A stretch of DNA of 64,000 bases from Ciceribacter lividus. GTDB taxonomy: Bacteria > Pseudomonadota > Alphaproteobacteria > Rhizobiales > Rhizobiaceae. Shown in pieces: positions 55,563-64,000 of this stretch. The position numbers and the translations under genes were made by a program. The stretch covers positions 186,001 through 250,000 of the forward strand of contig NZ_QPIX01000002.1 of assembly GCF_003337715.1 (NCBI RefSeq), in the 5' to 3' direction. Below the pieces are notes generated by a model, which was not told the origin of the DNA, did not search any database, and worked only from the letters and a program-made list of their open reading frames with translations. The number at the start of each line of letters is the position of its first letter. Position 1 is the first letter of the stretch.

Positions 55563-57776
55563 ATGTCGAGCGTAGGCAACAGTCGTCAGGACGAGGATAT
55601 CGATCTTGCCCAGTTGTTCCGTGCCGTCTGGCAGCGGAAGGGGCGGATTCTTGCCGCGACCGCGCTTGCCGCGGGGCTCGCATTCGCCGGCGCGAACGCC
55701 ATCTCTCCGCGGTATCAGGCCGAAACACGCATCCTCATAGAGGCGCGGGAACCGAACTTCATGGGGCAGGGCGCCAACAGCGCCGACCTGCAGCCGCTGC
55801 TCGACGAACTGAATATCGCGAGCCAGGTGCAGATGCTGCGCTCGGTCGACCTCATCAAGCAGGTCGCGCGCGATCTGAAGCTCTACGAACGCGAGGAGTT
55901 CGACCCGGTGGCCAGTCCCTCGGCCACGGACGAACTCCTGATCCTGCTGGGATTGAAGAAGAACCCGCTGGAACGCGCGCCGGAGGACCGTGTCGTCGAC
56001 ACGTTCCTTGAAAAACTCTCCGTCTACCAGGTCGAGCGTTCGCGCGTGATCGCCGTCGCCTTCACCTCCAAGGACCCGGAGCTCGCGGCGGCGATCCCGA
56101 ACGCGATGGTCGATGTGTACCTGTCCCTGCAGCGCGGCGCCAAGCTCGACTCGAATTCGCAGGCCGCCCGCTGGCTCGAACCCGAAATCGCCAACCTTCG
56201 CGAGAAGGTGAAGGAGGCGGAGCAGAAAGTCGCGGACTATCGCGCCGCCCACGACATCGTGCAGACGTCCGACACCGGGACATTTTCGGGCCAGCAGTTG
56301 AACGACATTTCGGCCGAACTCGCGCGCGTCCGCAGCGAAATGGCGGACGCGGAGGCCAAGGCAGAGAACGTCCGCGCGGCACTGGCCGCAGGTCGCCCCG
56401 CCGACATGATCGACGCAGTCGTCAGCAATGCGACGATCCAGCGGCTCAAGGAAAGTGAGGCCGGCGTCCGCGCGCAGATCTCCGAGCTTTCGATCACGCT
56501 GCTCGACGGCCATCCGCGGATCAAGGCCTTGCGGGCGCAGCTCGCCGGCATCCGCCAGCAGATCGCCTCGGAGACATCGAACGTCGCCGCAAGCCTCGAG
56601 AACGACGCAAGCGTTGCCCGGCTGCGCGAGAAACAGCTCGTCGCCAAGCTCAACATGCTGAAGGCCGATTATGCCCAGGCCGATTCGCGCGAGGTCGGCC
56701 TTCGCGAGCTCGAACGCGAGGCGGCCGCGCAGCGGCAGCTTCTCGAAACGTACCTCTCGCGCTACCGCGAGGCGACCACCCGTCTGGAAAGCGCGGCGAG
56801 CCCCGCGGATGCGCGCGTGATCTCGAAGGCGAGCGAACCGATCGAACCCGATTTCCCGAAGGTGATCCCGATCACCATCGTCGCGGCACTTGCCGTTCTG
56901 GTGCTGAGTGTCGTTATCGTCATGCTGACGGAGCTCTTCAGCGGCCGCGCCTTCAAGCCGGCCGACGGCAATGGCAATGGCCCGGACGGGGGCCGCGACC
57001 GTGAGCGGTTGCCGGAGCGCGAGCACGACCGCTACGACGAGCCTCAGACGGTGCGTCCCCGCCGGGATTTGCCCGCCAATCTGCTGTCGGTCGCACCCGA
57101 CAAGGCCCTGACCGCCGAGATGGAAGAGGTGCTCGATCTGCCTCCGGCCCCGGCGGCCGCAGCCCCTGCCGTGGACGACAAGGACGAATTCTCGATCGAG
57201 TCCGTTGCAGGCTACCTCGTGACGAGCGGCGTGCGGACCGCGCTCGCCATCTCGCCGACGGGTGACGACGGGTCGACCGCGACCGTCATGCTGGCCCGCG
57301 AAATTGCCGAAGGCGGCCGTCACGTGGTGCTGATCGACATGACCGGGTCCGGCTGCCCGACGACGCTGATGGCGTCGCGCAAGGACCTGTCGGGCATCAC
57401 CGACCTCCTCTCCGGAACCGCCGCCTTCGGCGACACGATCCACCCCGACCGGCTCTCCTCCGCCCATATCGTGCCGAAGGGCAACTCCGATATCCGCCGC
57501 GCCATGCGCGGCGCCGACCGGCTGTCGATGATCACCGACGCGCTGGCCGAGGCCTACGACCTCGTCATCGTCGAATGCGGTCCGGCGAATGCCGAAGGCG
57601 TAGCGCGGCTCAGCCGCAACCACCGCTACGAGATCATCCTTTCGGCGCCAAGGCCGGACATGAAGGACCTCGCCGCCATCATGGACGAGTTCGAAAAGGT
57701 CGGTTACGCGGATCTGGTCCTGATGACGGCAGGAGGATTGCAGAGCCGGGACGAGCGCAAACGCAGCGCCGCCTGA
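55563..57776 (+). CDS. GumC/Wzc-like polysaccharide co-polymerase with a degenerate kinase domain
   Basis: A 737-residue inner-membrane chain-length and export protein. The Wzz domain follows TM1 (about residues 27-46), a long coiled-coil section ends in a GNVR-like part, and TM2 is about residues 434-457. The C-terminal cytosolic domain aligns with bacterial tyrosine kinases, but the Walker A position reads PTGDDGST (residues 565-572; no lysine), Walker A' is LIDMTG (DxD lost), Walker B is VIVECGP (Asp to Glu), and the tail has no tyrosine cluster. It is therefore probably not an active kinase. Confidence 0.9.
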   Translation: MSSVGNSRQDEDIDLAQLFRAVWQRKGRILAATALAAGLAFAGANAISPRYQAETRILIEAREPNFMGQGANSADLQPLLDELNIASQVQMLRSVDLIKQVARDLKLYEREEFDPVASPSATDELLILLGLKKNPLERAPEDRVVDTFLEKLSVYQVERSRVIAVAFTSKDPELAAAIPNAMVDVYLSLQRGAKLDSNSQAARWLEPEIANLREKVKEAEQKVADYRAAHDIVQTSDTGTFSGQQLNDISAELARVRSEMADAEAKAENVRAALAAGRPADMIDAVVSNATIQRLKESEAGVRAQISELSITLLDGHPRIKALRAQLAGIRQQIASETSNVAASLENDASVARLREKQLVAKLNMLKADYAQADSREVGLRELEREAAAQRQLLETYLSRYREATTRLESAASPADARVISKASEPIEPDFPKVIPITIVAALAVLVLSVVIVMLTELFSGRAFKPADGNGNGPDGGRDRERLPEREHDRYDEPQTVRPRRDLPANLLSVAPDKALTAEMEEVLDLPPAPAAAAPAVDDKDEFSIESVAGYLVTSGVRTALAISPTGDDGSTATVMLAREIAEGGRHVVLIDMTGSGCPTTLMASRKDLSGITDLLSGTAAFGDTIHPDRLSSAHIVPKGNSDIRRAMRGADRLSMITDALAEAYDLVIVECGPANAEGVARLSRNHRYEIILSAPRPDMKDLAAIMDEFEKVGYADLVLMTAGGLQSRDERKRSAA

Positions 57777-57800
57777 CCCGAGCGGCGATTGCCGACCGCG

Positions 57801-59036
57801 TCACTCGCTTGCTTCGTTTGTCGGTTCCCTGTCTGCGCGGGCGCGAAAGCGCTGAATGAAGGCGTAGAGCCCCGGGTGGCGCTTGATGGCCGCCTTCGTC
57901 CTCGTTACCAGCTGAAGTCCCGCCGCGGCGATGCGACCCTTGCCGGAGATCGGCAGCAGGACGTCGCGCTGCACCGTCTCGATCGTGCACCAGCGGCGCT
58001 TGTAGCACTGGTCGCCGACCCCGAAATCGAAGATCGCAGCACCTTCGTCGATCACCTTCTCGATCATCAGGAAGAAGAGCAGTTCGCCGGGGCTGGTGTC
58101 CGGGACCAGACGCTCGTCGATCGAGCCGAACTGGCAGATCACGTGGTCGTTCTTGCGCGAAAGACCTGCAATCGCGGCGATCTTGCCCTCGTTTTCGCCG
58201 TTGAGGCGGATCGCGTGCAGTTGCAGCGGTGTGTCGCAGCCGTTCGGCGCGACCTGTAACAGGTTGCGGAAAAAGGCCTGGATCTCGTCGGGCCGGAAGA
58301 CGTTAGGAAGGCCCTGTGCCTCGAAACGAATAGCCTTCTGGCGGAAGAAAAGGTCGATCAGTGCAGCCTTCTCCGCAGCGGTCGCGGCGACGAGGTGTTC
58401 GAAGCCGCCATGCGCTTCCATCTTGCGGCACTGGTTGCGATACATCTTGCGGCGGCGCTTGGCATTCAGCTGGCGTATCGTCGCTTCCATGTCCGCGGCG
58501 AGCGCCAGCTGAAAGGCATGGTTCTGGTTCTCGACCGACGGCAGCGCCGCAAACGGATGGCGCTCTCCCCGCCAGTCGAATGGCATGTTCTGCAGCCAGA
58601 CCAGATCGGCACGCCCGCTGAGCGCTCGAACGATCGCGTGCGCTACAGATCGGGCGACTTGCGGACTGCAGCGATCACGGAAGGCGGGCATGAAGAGCCC
58701 GTTGTTGATGTTGTTGAACGGTCCGGCGATATAGCGCGCGATGCGGACGGAGCGCGCGGTGACGATCTCAAGCGGGAGGATGAAGCACGTCTCGCCCGCG
58801 ATCGAGCCGCGCACGACGGCGAGTGGATGGCCGTGGCTGCGTGCCCAGGCATCGCACCAGTCATAGCCCTGGTGAAGCGAGGTAAAGGAATCACGCTGCA
58901 GGCGCCGCCATTCGCTTTCCAGCGGCTCCATGCGGTCGAAGACTTCGATTTTCACATCCTCGGCGACGCCGATAGTCATGGTCCTGTCGGCCCCCACAGC
59001 CCTCGGTTTCCCCGGCGACAGAGGTTCGGCAGCCAT
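57801..59036 (-). CDS. FemAB/GNAT-like acyltransferase of the polysaccharide locus
   Basis: A protein of about 411 residues related to the GNAT/BcsL-type (Acetyltransf_6) family found in cellulose and exopolysaccharide loci. An N-terminal half begins VFDRMEPLESEWRRLQ; the conserved core is LHAIRLNGENEGKIAAIAGL through SPGELLFFLMIEKVIDEGAAIFDFGVGDQCYKRRWC. It probably acylates a sugar or precursor. The start is uncertain: ATG 59036 was chosen, with ATG 58979 and the frame opening at 59126 as alternatives. It converges on the co-polymerase gene. Confidence 0.85.
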   Translation of the reverse strand: MAAEPLSPGKPRAVGADRTMTIGVAEDVKIEVFDRMEPLESEWRRLQRDSFTSLHQGYDWCDAWARSHGHPLAVVRGSIAGETCFILPLEIVTARSVRIARYIAGPFNNINNGLFMPAFRDRCSPQVARSVAHAIVRALSGRADLVWLQNMPFDWRGERHPFAALPSVENQNHAFQLALAADMEATIRQLNAKRRRKMYRNQCRKMEAHGGFEHLVAATAAEKAALIDLFFRQKAIRFEAQGLPNVFRPDEIQAFFRNLLQVAPNGCDTPLQLHAIRLNGENEGKIAAIAGLSRKNDHVICQFGSIDERLVPDTSPGELLFFLMIEKVIDEGAAIFDFGVGDQCYKRRWCTIETVQRDVLLPISGKGRIAAAGLQLVTRTKAAIKRHPGLYAFIQRFRARADREPTNEASE

Positions 59037-59199
59037 ACGGTGGTTGTCAAGGATCGTGGTCTGCAAGGGTTTCTCCGGCGCGGAAAATTCGTGCCGAATG
59101 CTAGTCCTTCGCCGCCGTACAAACACTTAAGCGTATGGCGCGATCCGCAACTTCCGCGGAACGCGGTTAGCGAGTGGTAACTTGACGTGGTGGAAAGGG

Positions 59200-59409
59200 C
59201 TATTTCCGGACGGGACCTGCCATCCACTTGATGATCAGCATGGCCGGGAGCACCCAGAGAAGGCCCGAAAGCAGGAAATAGAGGAAGTGGACCCACCAGG
59301 GCGAGGTGGCGAGCAGCGCCGAGGCGATCGTGGTGGCGACCAGCGCATAGAGAATGACGAGGCAGATGATCAGGATCGTCCCGATGAATGAACGCAGTTT
59401 CGCAGGCAT
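59200..59409 (-). CDS. DUF2842 membrane protein
   Basis: A 69-residue protein of two hydrophobic helices (about residues 7-28 and 38-60) starting [18 protein letters not shown], with [19 protein letters not shown] in the second half, the DUF2842 hallmark. It lies head-to-head with the heme A synthase gene, a conserved alphaproteobacterial neighbourhood. Function unknown. Confidence 0.88.
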   Translation of the reverse strand: MPAKLRSFIGTILIICLVILYALVATTIASALLATSPWWVHFLYFLLSGLLWVLPAMLIIKWMAGPVRK

Positions 59410-59550
59410 CGTCACTTGTCCTCTGTTCCGGATGCGTCCGCCGGCGGGGTGTTTGGTCACGAATGCCGGAGCGGTCGGCCGTCGCCACCATCCGGGGCTT
59501 GTTTTGCACGGGGAACTCGGGCAAATCAACAGCCGATGAGAGGAAGCGAT

Positions 59551-60654
59551 ATGGCAAGCACGACCAATCCTGTTGAAGCAAGTGTGCTCGAGACGATCGA
59601 GCGGGGAGAGAGGAACCGCCGGGCGATCCGCATCTGGCTGGCCTTCGTGCTCTTTGCGCTGTTCTGTCTGGTGCTTGTCGGCGGCGCGACGCGGCTCACC
59701 GATTCGGGCCTCTCGATCACCGAATGGAAGCCGATCCACGGCGTCGTCCCGCCGCTCAATGCCGAGCAGTGGGAGGAGGAATTCCGCCTCTACCAGCGGA
59801 TCCCCGAGTATGCGCAGATCAACAAGGACATGACGGTCGAGGAGTTCAAGCGGATATTCTGGTGGGAATGGGCGCACCGGCTGATCGCCCGCGGCATCGG
59901 CGTGATCTTCGCTGTTCCGTTGTTCTTCTTCTGGGTGACCGGCCGCATCGAGCGGCGGCTCAAGGGTCCGCTCCTCGGCATCCTCGCTCTCGGGGCCTTC
60001 CAGGGCTTCATAGGCTGGTGGATGGTCTCGTCCGGGCTCGCCGAGCGCGTCGACGTCAGCCAGTACCGGCTGGCGACCCATCTCGTGATGGCCTGTCTGA
60101 TCTTCTCGTCCTGCATGTGGATCATGCGTGGGCTGGCGCCGCATTCGAACGACGAGCCGCCGACGGAGAGCTCCCGCACCTGGGCGGCGGCGATCACCGT
60201 CCTCGCGCTCTTCCAGATCTATCTGGGAGCACTGGTCGCCGGCCTCGACGCCGGGCTCACCTACAACACCTGGCCGCTGATGGACGGCGCGATCATCCCC
60301 GGCGACCTCTTCATCCAGCAGCCTGCCTGGATCAATCTCTTCGAAAACCCGAAGACGGTGCAGTTCGTCCACCGCATCGGCGCCTATGTGCTCTTTGCCG
60401 CCGCGCTCATGCATATGATCGGATCGCTGCGGGCGGCACCGGAAACGACCCACGCCCGGCGCTCGGTCGTGCTCTTTCTACTGGTCACCGTCCAGGCGGC
60501 CTTGGGTATCACGACACTGCTCACGCAGGTTCAGCTCCATGCCGCGCTCACCCATCAGGCGGGCGCGCTGATCGTGCTCGGCTTTGCGGTCGCGCACTGG
60601 AGGGGCTTCGTCGGCGCGTACCCGCCGGAAGTGGCGATCGCCGTCCGTGACTGA
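59551..60654 (+). CDS. ctaA: Heme A synthase (COX15 type)
   Basis: CtaA/COX15 oxidises the heme O methyl group to give heme A for cytochrome aa3 oxidase. The 367-residue protein has eight membrane helices and the conserved [39 protein letters not shown] and LHAALTHQ segments with the heme-ligating histidines. ATG 59551 follows GAGAGGAAG. It converges on the dioxygenase gene with 18 bases between stops. Confidence 0.95.
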   Translation: MASTTNPVEASVLETIERGERNRRAIRIWLAFVLFALFCLVLVGGATRLTDSGLSITEWKPIHGVVPPLNAEQWEEEFRLYQRIPEYAQINKDMTVEEFKRIFWWEWAHRLIARGIGVIFAVPLFFFWVTGRIERRLKGPLLGILALGAFQGFIGWWMVSSGLAERVDVSQYRLATHLVMACLIFSSCMWIMRGLAPHSNDEPPTESSRTWAAAITVLALFQIYLGALVAGLDAGLTYNTWPLMDGAIIPGDLFIQQPAWINLFENPKTVQFVHRIGAYVLFAAALMHMIGSLRAAPETTHARRSVVLFLLVTVQAALGITTLLTQVQLHAALTHQAGALIVLGFAVAHWRGFVGAYPPEVAIAVRD

Positions 60655-60672
60655 CGCTCGCCTGCTCCTGCG

Positions 60673-61500
60673 TTAGCCGAAGCGGTAGCCCGAATAGGGC
60701 TTGCCGCGGAACTCTCCCCGGAACACGTGACGGCCGGCATCCGCACCGGCCGCCCCGACTGCTACGAACAGCGGAACCAGATGATCGTGGTCGGGAACAT
60801 GGCAGGCAAGGGCGTCCGGATTGCGGTCCCAGGTCGCAAGCCGCGCCATCCTCTCGCCGGGATCGGCAATGGCCGCAGTCTCGCTCAGCCAGTCGTCGAA
60901 GCGGATCGCCTGCTGCCTGTGCTCCGGTGCGTCGCGGAAGAACATCCGCATGTTGTGGTAGCTCATGCCGGAGGCGAGGATCAGGACGCCTTCGTCGCGC
61001 AGCGGCTCCAGCGCCTTGCCGATCGCCACATGGCTCTCGACGTCGAGCGTGTTCTTCAGCGAAATCATGACCACTGGCACGTCGGCATCGGGATAGGCGA
61101 CCATCAGCGGCACGAAGACGCCGTGGTCGAAGCCGCGGGTCGCGTCCTCTGCGGCTGGAATGCCCGCCTTCTCCAGTAGGGCCTTCGCGCGGCGCGCCAC
61201 CTCGGGGGAGCCGGGGGCCGGGTAACTCAGGCGATAGGTTTCTTCCGGAAAGCCGGAATAATCATAGAGCATTCCGGGCCGGGCCGCCGTGGAGACGGTC
61301 GGAACCGGCTCCCTCTCCCAATGGCCGGAGACGACGAGAATGGCCTTCGGACGGCGGCCGATCTCGGCATCGAACCCCTTCAGGAAGGCGTCAAGATCGC
61401 CCCAGGGCTTCTTGCCGTCGGGACCCGCCGGAAAATCCATGAACGGCCAGGGGCCGCCGCCGTGGGGGATGAAATAGACCGGAAAACGTTCGTTGCTCAT
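60673..61500 (-). CDS. LigB/DODA-type extradiol aromatic ring-opening dioxygenase
   Basis: A 275-residue enzyme of the YgiD/DODA class III extradiol dioxygenase family. Metal-binding and active-site histidines are seen in FIPHGGGPWPFMD, VSGHWE, FDHGVFVPL and PDHDHLVPLFVAVGAAG. It cleaves catechol-like rings; the exact substrate is unknown. ATG 61500 is set by GAGG just upstream. A perfect 18-base palindrome lies 10 bases before the start codon. Confidence 0.92.
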   Translation of the reverse strand: MSNERFPVYFIPHGGGPWPFMDFPAGPDGKKPWGDLDAFLKGFDAEIGRRPKAILVVSGHWEREPVPTVSTAARPGMLYDYSGFPEETYRLSYPAPGSPEVARRAKALLEKAGIPAAEDATRGFDHGVFVPLMVAYPDADVPVVMISLKNTLDVESHVAIGKALEPLRDEGVLILASGMSYHNMRMFFRDAPEHRQQAIRFDDWLSETAAIADPGERMARLATWDRNPDALACHVPDHDHLVPLFVAVGAAGADAGRHVFRGEFRGKPYSGYRFG

Positions 61501-61510
61501 GTCGTGCCTC

Positions 61511-61532
61511 ATCTGTTGTTCAACAGATATAG
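61511..61532 (-). promoter_or_regulatory. Palindromic operator and -10 of the dioxygenase gene
   Basis: ATCTGTTG-TT-CAACAGAT (61511-61528) has perfect 8-base arms. On the minus strand it overlaps CTATAT (plus 61527-61532), which equals the rhizobial -10 consensus. A bound repressor would block the promoter and the adjacent ribosome binding site. The regulator is not encoded in the window. Confidence 0.6.
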
Positions 61533-61652
61533 CGATCGGCCCGCCGCGTGACGATGTGTCGTTGCGGCGACGAATTGTTCGACGTTTTCGAACGTAGAAC
61601 CCGCCGTGCCGGGTCAGGAAATGAACAGTGGCGAGACGAACGGCTCGGGCGG

Positions 61653-62042
61653 TTACGCCGGCGCGTGACAAACCGCCTCGATGTTGTGGCCGTCGGGATC
61701 GAGCACGAAGGCGGCGTAGTAGTCCGGATGGTAATGCGGCCGCAATCCGGGTCCGCCATTGTCCCGCGCCCCGGCCGCCATGGCCGCCGCATAGAAGGCA
61801 TCGACCGCCGCGCGGTTCGGCGCGGCGAAGGCGATGTGGACCTGTCCCGTGCTGCGCCCGCCGGTACCGATCCAGAAGGACGGCTTGCCGGCGGAACCGT
61901 AGCCGGCGCCCTCGTAGGTGCCGTCGGTCTCCTCCGCCGTCACCGCCATGATGCAGGAGGCCCCGATCGATGGCATCACAGCGTCGTAGAAGGCCTTTGA
62001 CTTCGGATAGTCCGAAACGGAAAGTCCGACATGGTCGAGCAT
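61653..62042 (-). CDS. VOC-family (glyoxalase-like) protein
   Basis: A 129-residue vicinal-oxygen-chelate protein with the beta-alpha-beta repeats MLDHVGLSVSDYPKSKAFYD and GQVHIAFAAPNRAAVDAFYA, ending PDYYAAFVLDPDGHNIEAVCH. The histidine and glutamate that would bind metal are present. It lies 40 bases downstream of argC on the same strand. Substrate unknown. Confidence 0.9.
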   Translation of the reverse strand: MLDHVGLSVSDYPKSKAFYDAVMPSIGASCIMAVTAEETDGTYEGAGYGSAGKPSFWIGTGGRSTGQVHIAFAAPNRAAVDAFYAAAMAAGARDNGGPGLRPHYHPDYYAAFVLDPDGHNIEAVCHAPA

Positions 62043-62082
62043 CGTAGACTCCTTTTCGTCGCTGCGATGCCCGTCGCCGGGA

Positions 62083-63015
62083 TCAGGCCGAGAGCATCAG
62101 GTCCATGTTCTGCACGGCAGCTCCCGAAGCGCCCTTGCCGAGATTGTCGAGCAGGGCGACGAGGTTGACATGCGCACCGCCTGCGGTGCCGAAGACGAAG
62201 AGCTTCATCGTATCCTGCCCGACCAGTTCCTCGGCGTCGACGCGGGCAAGTGCCGCACTCTCCTCGAGGGAAACGACACGGACGATGTCCTGGCCGGCAT
62301 AATGCGCGACGAGGGCGGCGTGGATCGCTTCGATTGTCGTCCCTTCCTTCAGGCCGTCGAGGAAGAGCGGCACCTGGACGATCATGCCCTGGGCAAAGCG
62401 GCCGACGGAAGGCGAGAAGAGGGGCGCGCGGTCGAGAAGGCCGTGTACCTTCATCTCCGGTACGTGCTTGTGCTTCAGCGTCAGCCCGTAGAGGAAATTG
62501 TTGGCGGTGATCGCGTCGGGACGGCTCTGGTCTTCCATCTGGGCGATCATCTGCTTGCCGCCGCCGGTGTACCCGGACACGGCATTCACCGTCACCGGAT
62601 AGCCGTTCGGAAGGATGCCGGCAGCCCTCAGCGGACGAATAAGGCCGATGGCGCCGGTCGGATAGCAGCCGGGATTGGAGACATAGCGGGCGGAGCGGAT
62701 CTTCTCCTTCTGCGCCCTGTCCATCTCGGCAAAGCCGTAGGCCCAGTCCGGATGGACCCGGAAGGCGGTCGAGGCGTCGAGGAGCCGCACGTTGTTGTTC
62801 GCTGCCGTCATTTCGTAGGCCTGCTTCGAGGCGTCGTCCGGCAGGCACAGGATCGCGATGTCGGCGCTGTTCAGCAGGTCCTCGCGCATCTTCTCATTGC
62901 GCCGCTCCGATTCCGGGATCGACAGCAGCTCGATGTCGCGACGAGCGGCCAAGCGCGTGCGGATCTGCAGACCCGTGGTGCCGTGTTCGCCGTCGATGAA
63001 GATCTTCGCTGCCAT
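62083..63015 (-). CDS. argC: N-acetyl-gamma-glutamyl-phosphate reductase (type 2)
   Basis: ArgC reduces N-acetylglutamyl phosphate in arginine synthesis. The 310-residue length and the short N-terminal [10 protein letters not shown] nucleotide-binding loop mark the type-2 form usual in alphaproteobacteria. The catalytic cysteine is Cys117 in [12 protein letters not shown]. It is downstream of speB on the same strand, 68 bases away. Confidence 0.95.
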   Translation of the reverse strand: MAAKIFIDGEHGTTGLQIRTRLAARRDIELLSIPESERRNEKMREDLLNSADIAILCLPDDASKQAYEMTAANNNVRLLDASTAFRVHPDWAYGFAEMDRAQKEKIRSARYVSNPGCYPTGAIGLIRPLRAAGILPNGYPVTVNAVSGYTGGGKQMIAQMEDQSRPDAITANNFLYGLTLKHKHVPEMKVHGLLDRAPLFSPSVGRFAQGMIVQVPLFLDGLKEGTTIEAIHAALVAHYAGQDIVRVVSLEESAALARVDAEELVGQDTMKLFVFGTAGGAHVNLVALLDNLGKGASGAAVQNMDLMLSA

Positions 63016-63083
63016 TTTTCCTGTCCTGTCAGTGCTTTGGATAAGAGTTCGGACTCTGTTTCTGAGTGTGTTGAATCAATGTG

Positions 63084-64000
63084 TCAGGCGCGTGTCGCAA
63101 GCTTTTCCGCGCGCAGTCCGAGCATATACATCGCAACCGTTGCGCCAGCAATTGCGGTGATGTCGGCGTGGTCGTAAGCCGGCGCCACCTCGACGATGTC
63201 CGAGCCGCGGATGTCGAGGGCGCCGAGCTTGCGCAGCGCCGAAAGCACCTTCGCCGACGACGGCCCGCCGGCGACCGGCGTGCCCGTTCCGGGCGCATAG
63301 GCAGGGTCGAGGCAATCGATGTCGAAGGTAACATAGCAGGGACGGTCGCCGACATGGGCGAGGATCGTGTCGGCGATCGCCTGGGCGCCCATGTCCTCCA
63401 CTTCCCATCCGTGGATGATGCGGATGCCGAAATCCTCCGGCGCGTGGGTACGGATGCCGATCTGGATCGAACGGGCCGGATCGATCACGCCCTCGCGCAC
63501 CGCGCGACAGACGAAGGAGCCGTGGTCGATCCGCTTGCCGTCGTCGTCCCACGTGTCCTGGTGGGCGTCGAAGTGGACGAGCGCCAGCGGCCCGTATTTC
63601 GCGGCGTGCGCCTTCAGGAGCGGCCAGGTGACGAAATGGTCGCCGCCGAGCCCGAGCAGATAGGCGCCCGAGGCGATGATCTTCGTCGCTTCCTTCTCGA
63701 TCAGGCCGGGCGTCTTCTGGTGATTGCCGTAATCGAGCAGCACATCGCCGTAGTCGATCACGGCCATCTGCTCGAAGAGATCGCGTGCGAAGGGATATTG
63801 CGGATCGTTGTCGAAGATGGCGGAAGCCCGGCGGATCGCCTGCGGCCCGAAGCGAGCGCCCGGGCGATTGGAGACGGCGGCATCGAAGGGAATGCCGAGC
63901 ACGACCGCGTCGACACCCTTCAGCGTCTTGGAATACTTCCGCCGCATGAAGGAGAGGGCCCCGGCATAGGTCGGGTCGGTGGCCGCGCCGCGAATGGTTC
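63084..64000 (-). CDS. speB: Agmatinase (5' truncated by window edge)
   Basis: SpeB-type ureohydrolase; agmatinases release urea from agmatine to give putrescine. The frame is open to the window edge, and residues upstream of an internal Met at 63947 (TIRGAATDPTYAGALSFM) fit the family N-terminus, so the gene starts outside. Manganese ligands are seen in GLGGDHFVTWP, HFDAHQDTW and FDIDCLDPAYAPGTG. Guanidinobutyrase or another ureohydrolase activity cannot be excluded. Confidence 0.9.
   Translation of the reverse strand, partial: TIRGAATDPTYAGALSFMRRKYSKTLKGVDAVVLGIPFDAAVSNRPGARFGPQAIRRASAIFDNDPQYPFARDLFEQMAVIDYGDVLLDYGNHQKTPGLIEKEATKIIASGAYLLGLGGDHFVTWPLLKAHAAKYGPLALVHFDAHQDTWDDDGKRIDHGSFVCRAVREGVIDPARSIQIGIRTHAPEDFGIRIIHGWEVEDMGAQAIADTILAHVGDRPCYVTFDIDCLDPAYAPGTGTPVAGGPSSAKVLSALRKLGALDIRGSDIVEVAPAYDHADITAIAGATVAMYMLGLRAEKLATRA

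Noticed and set aside
55515..57623. A 702-codon minus-strand open frame opposite the co-polymerase gene
   Set aside because: Shadow frame without any domain signature; the plus-strand gene has clear Wzz and membrane segments.

Overview
The window is about 64 kb of GC-rich, densely coding chromosome from an alphaproteobacterium, almost certainly a member of the Rhizobiaceae (Sinorhizobium/Ensifer, Shinella or Rhizobium-like). Evidence: the HdaA, LdtR, COX15, Rsm22, DUF2842 and DUF6163 families, the block BamE / UQCC chaperone / YceD / plsX / fabH / ihfA / MerR, and the run purM / AI-2E transporter / hdaA / ppk / ppx / rnd / aspS. I cannot fix genus or species by eye. No insertion sequence, prophage, integrase, rRNA or CRISPR array was seen; the only tRNA found is tRNA-Pro(GGG).

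Layout. 1-2.7 kb: 3' part of the purM reading frame (minus) diverging from queC-queD-queE, which make the queuosine precursor preQ0 and are preceded by a class-I preQ1 riboswitch overlapping the queC ribosome binding site. 2.8-8.5 kb: AI-2E family transporter, hdaA, ppk (behind a Pho-box-like promoter) and ppx. 8.6-14.9 kb: a small RhiA-like protein, then a minus-strand run of Rsm22 methyltransferase, RNase D, metallo-beta-lactamase-fold hydrolase, multicopper oxidase and an MFS transporter. 15.2-17 kb: aspS. 17-21 kb: minus-strand acyltransferase, cytochrome P450 and a secreted protein of unknown function. 21-30 kb: parC, a Doc toxin with an AbrB-type antitoxin, an Acg-like nitroreductase, the leucyl-transferase bpt, a SLC13/RCK_C transporter, an RDD protein and hemB. 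30-33 kb: DUF6163 protein, the regulator ldtR and its expected target L,D-transpeptidase. 33-38.2 kb: glyA, nrdR, ribD, ribE, an inserted antisense secreted ORF, ribH and nusB. 38.2-41.8 kb: MFS transporter and the proton-pumping pyrophosphatase hppA. 41.9-47.2 kb: bamE, the cytochrome bc1 chaperone, yceD, plsX, fabH, ihfA, a MerR regulator and tRNA-Pro.

47.3-59.1 kb is the main accessory block, a polysaccharide synthesis and export locus: initiating sugar-phosphate transferase, Wzy-like polymerase, glycosyltransferase and an Xre-type regulator joined by 4-base stop/start overlaps; then a second, FtsH-like membrane protease, another glycosyltransferase, a small OPX (Wza-like) lipoprotein, a GumC/Wzc-like co-polymerase whose kinase domain looks dead, and a FemAB/GNAT-like acyltransferase. 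Gene content resembles rhizobial unipolar-polysaccharide (upp-type) adhesin loci. 59.2-64 kb: DUF2842 protein, heme A synthase, a LigB-like dioxygenase behind a perfect palindrome, a VOC protein, argC and the 5'-truncated speB.

The most interesting signals are the alphaproteobacterial preQ1 riboswitch on queCDE, the polysaccharide locus combining a degenerate Wzc kinase with a dedicated FtsH paralogue, the AbrB/Doc module with a palindromic operator, the P450-acyltransferase pair, and several clean palindromes just upstream of start codons.
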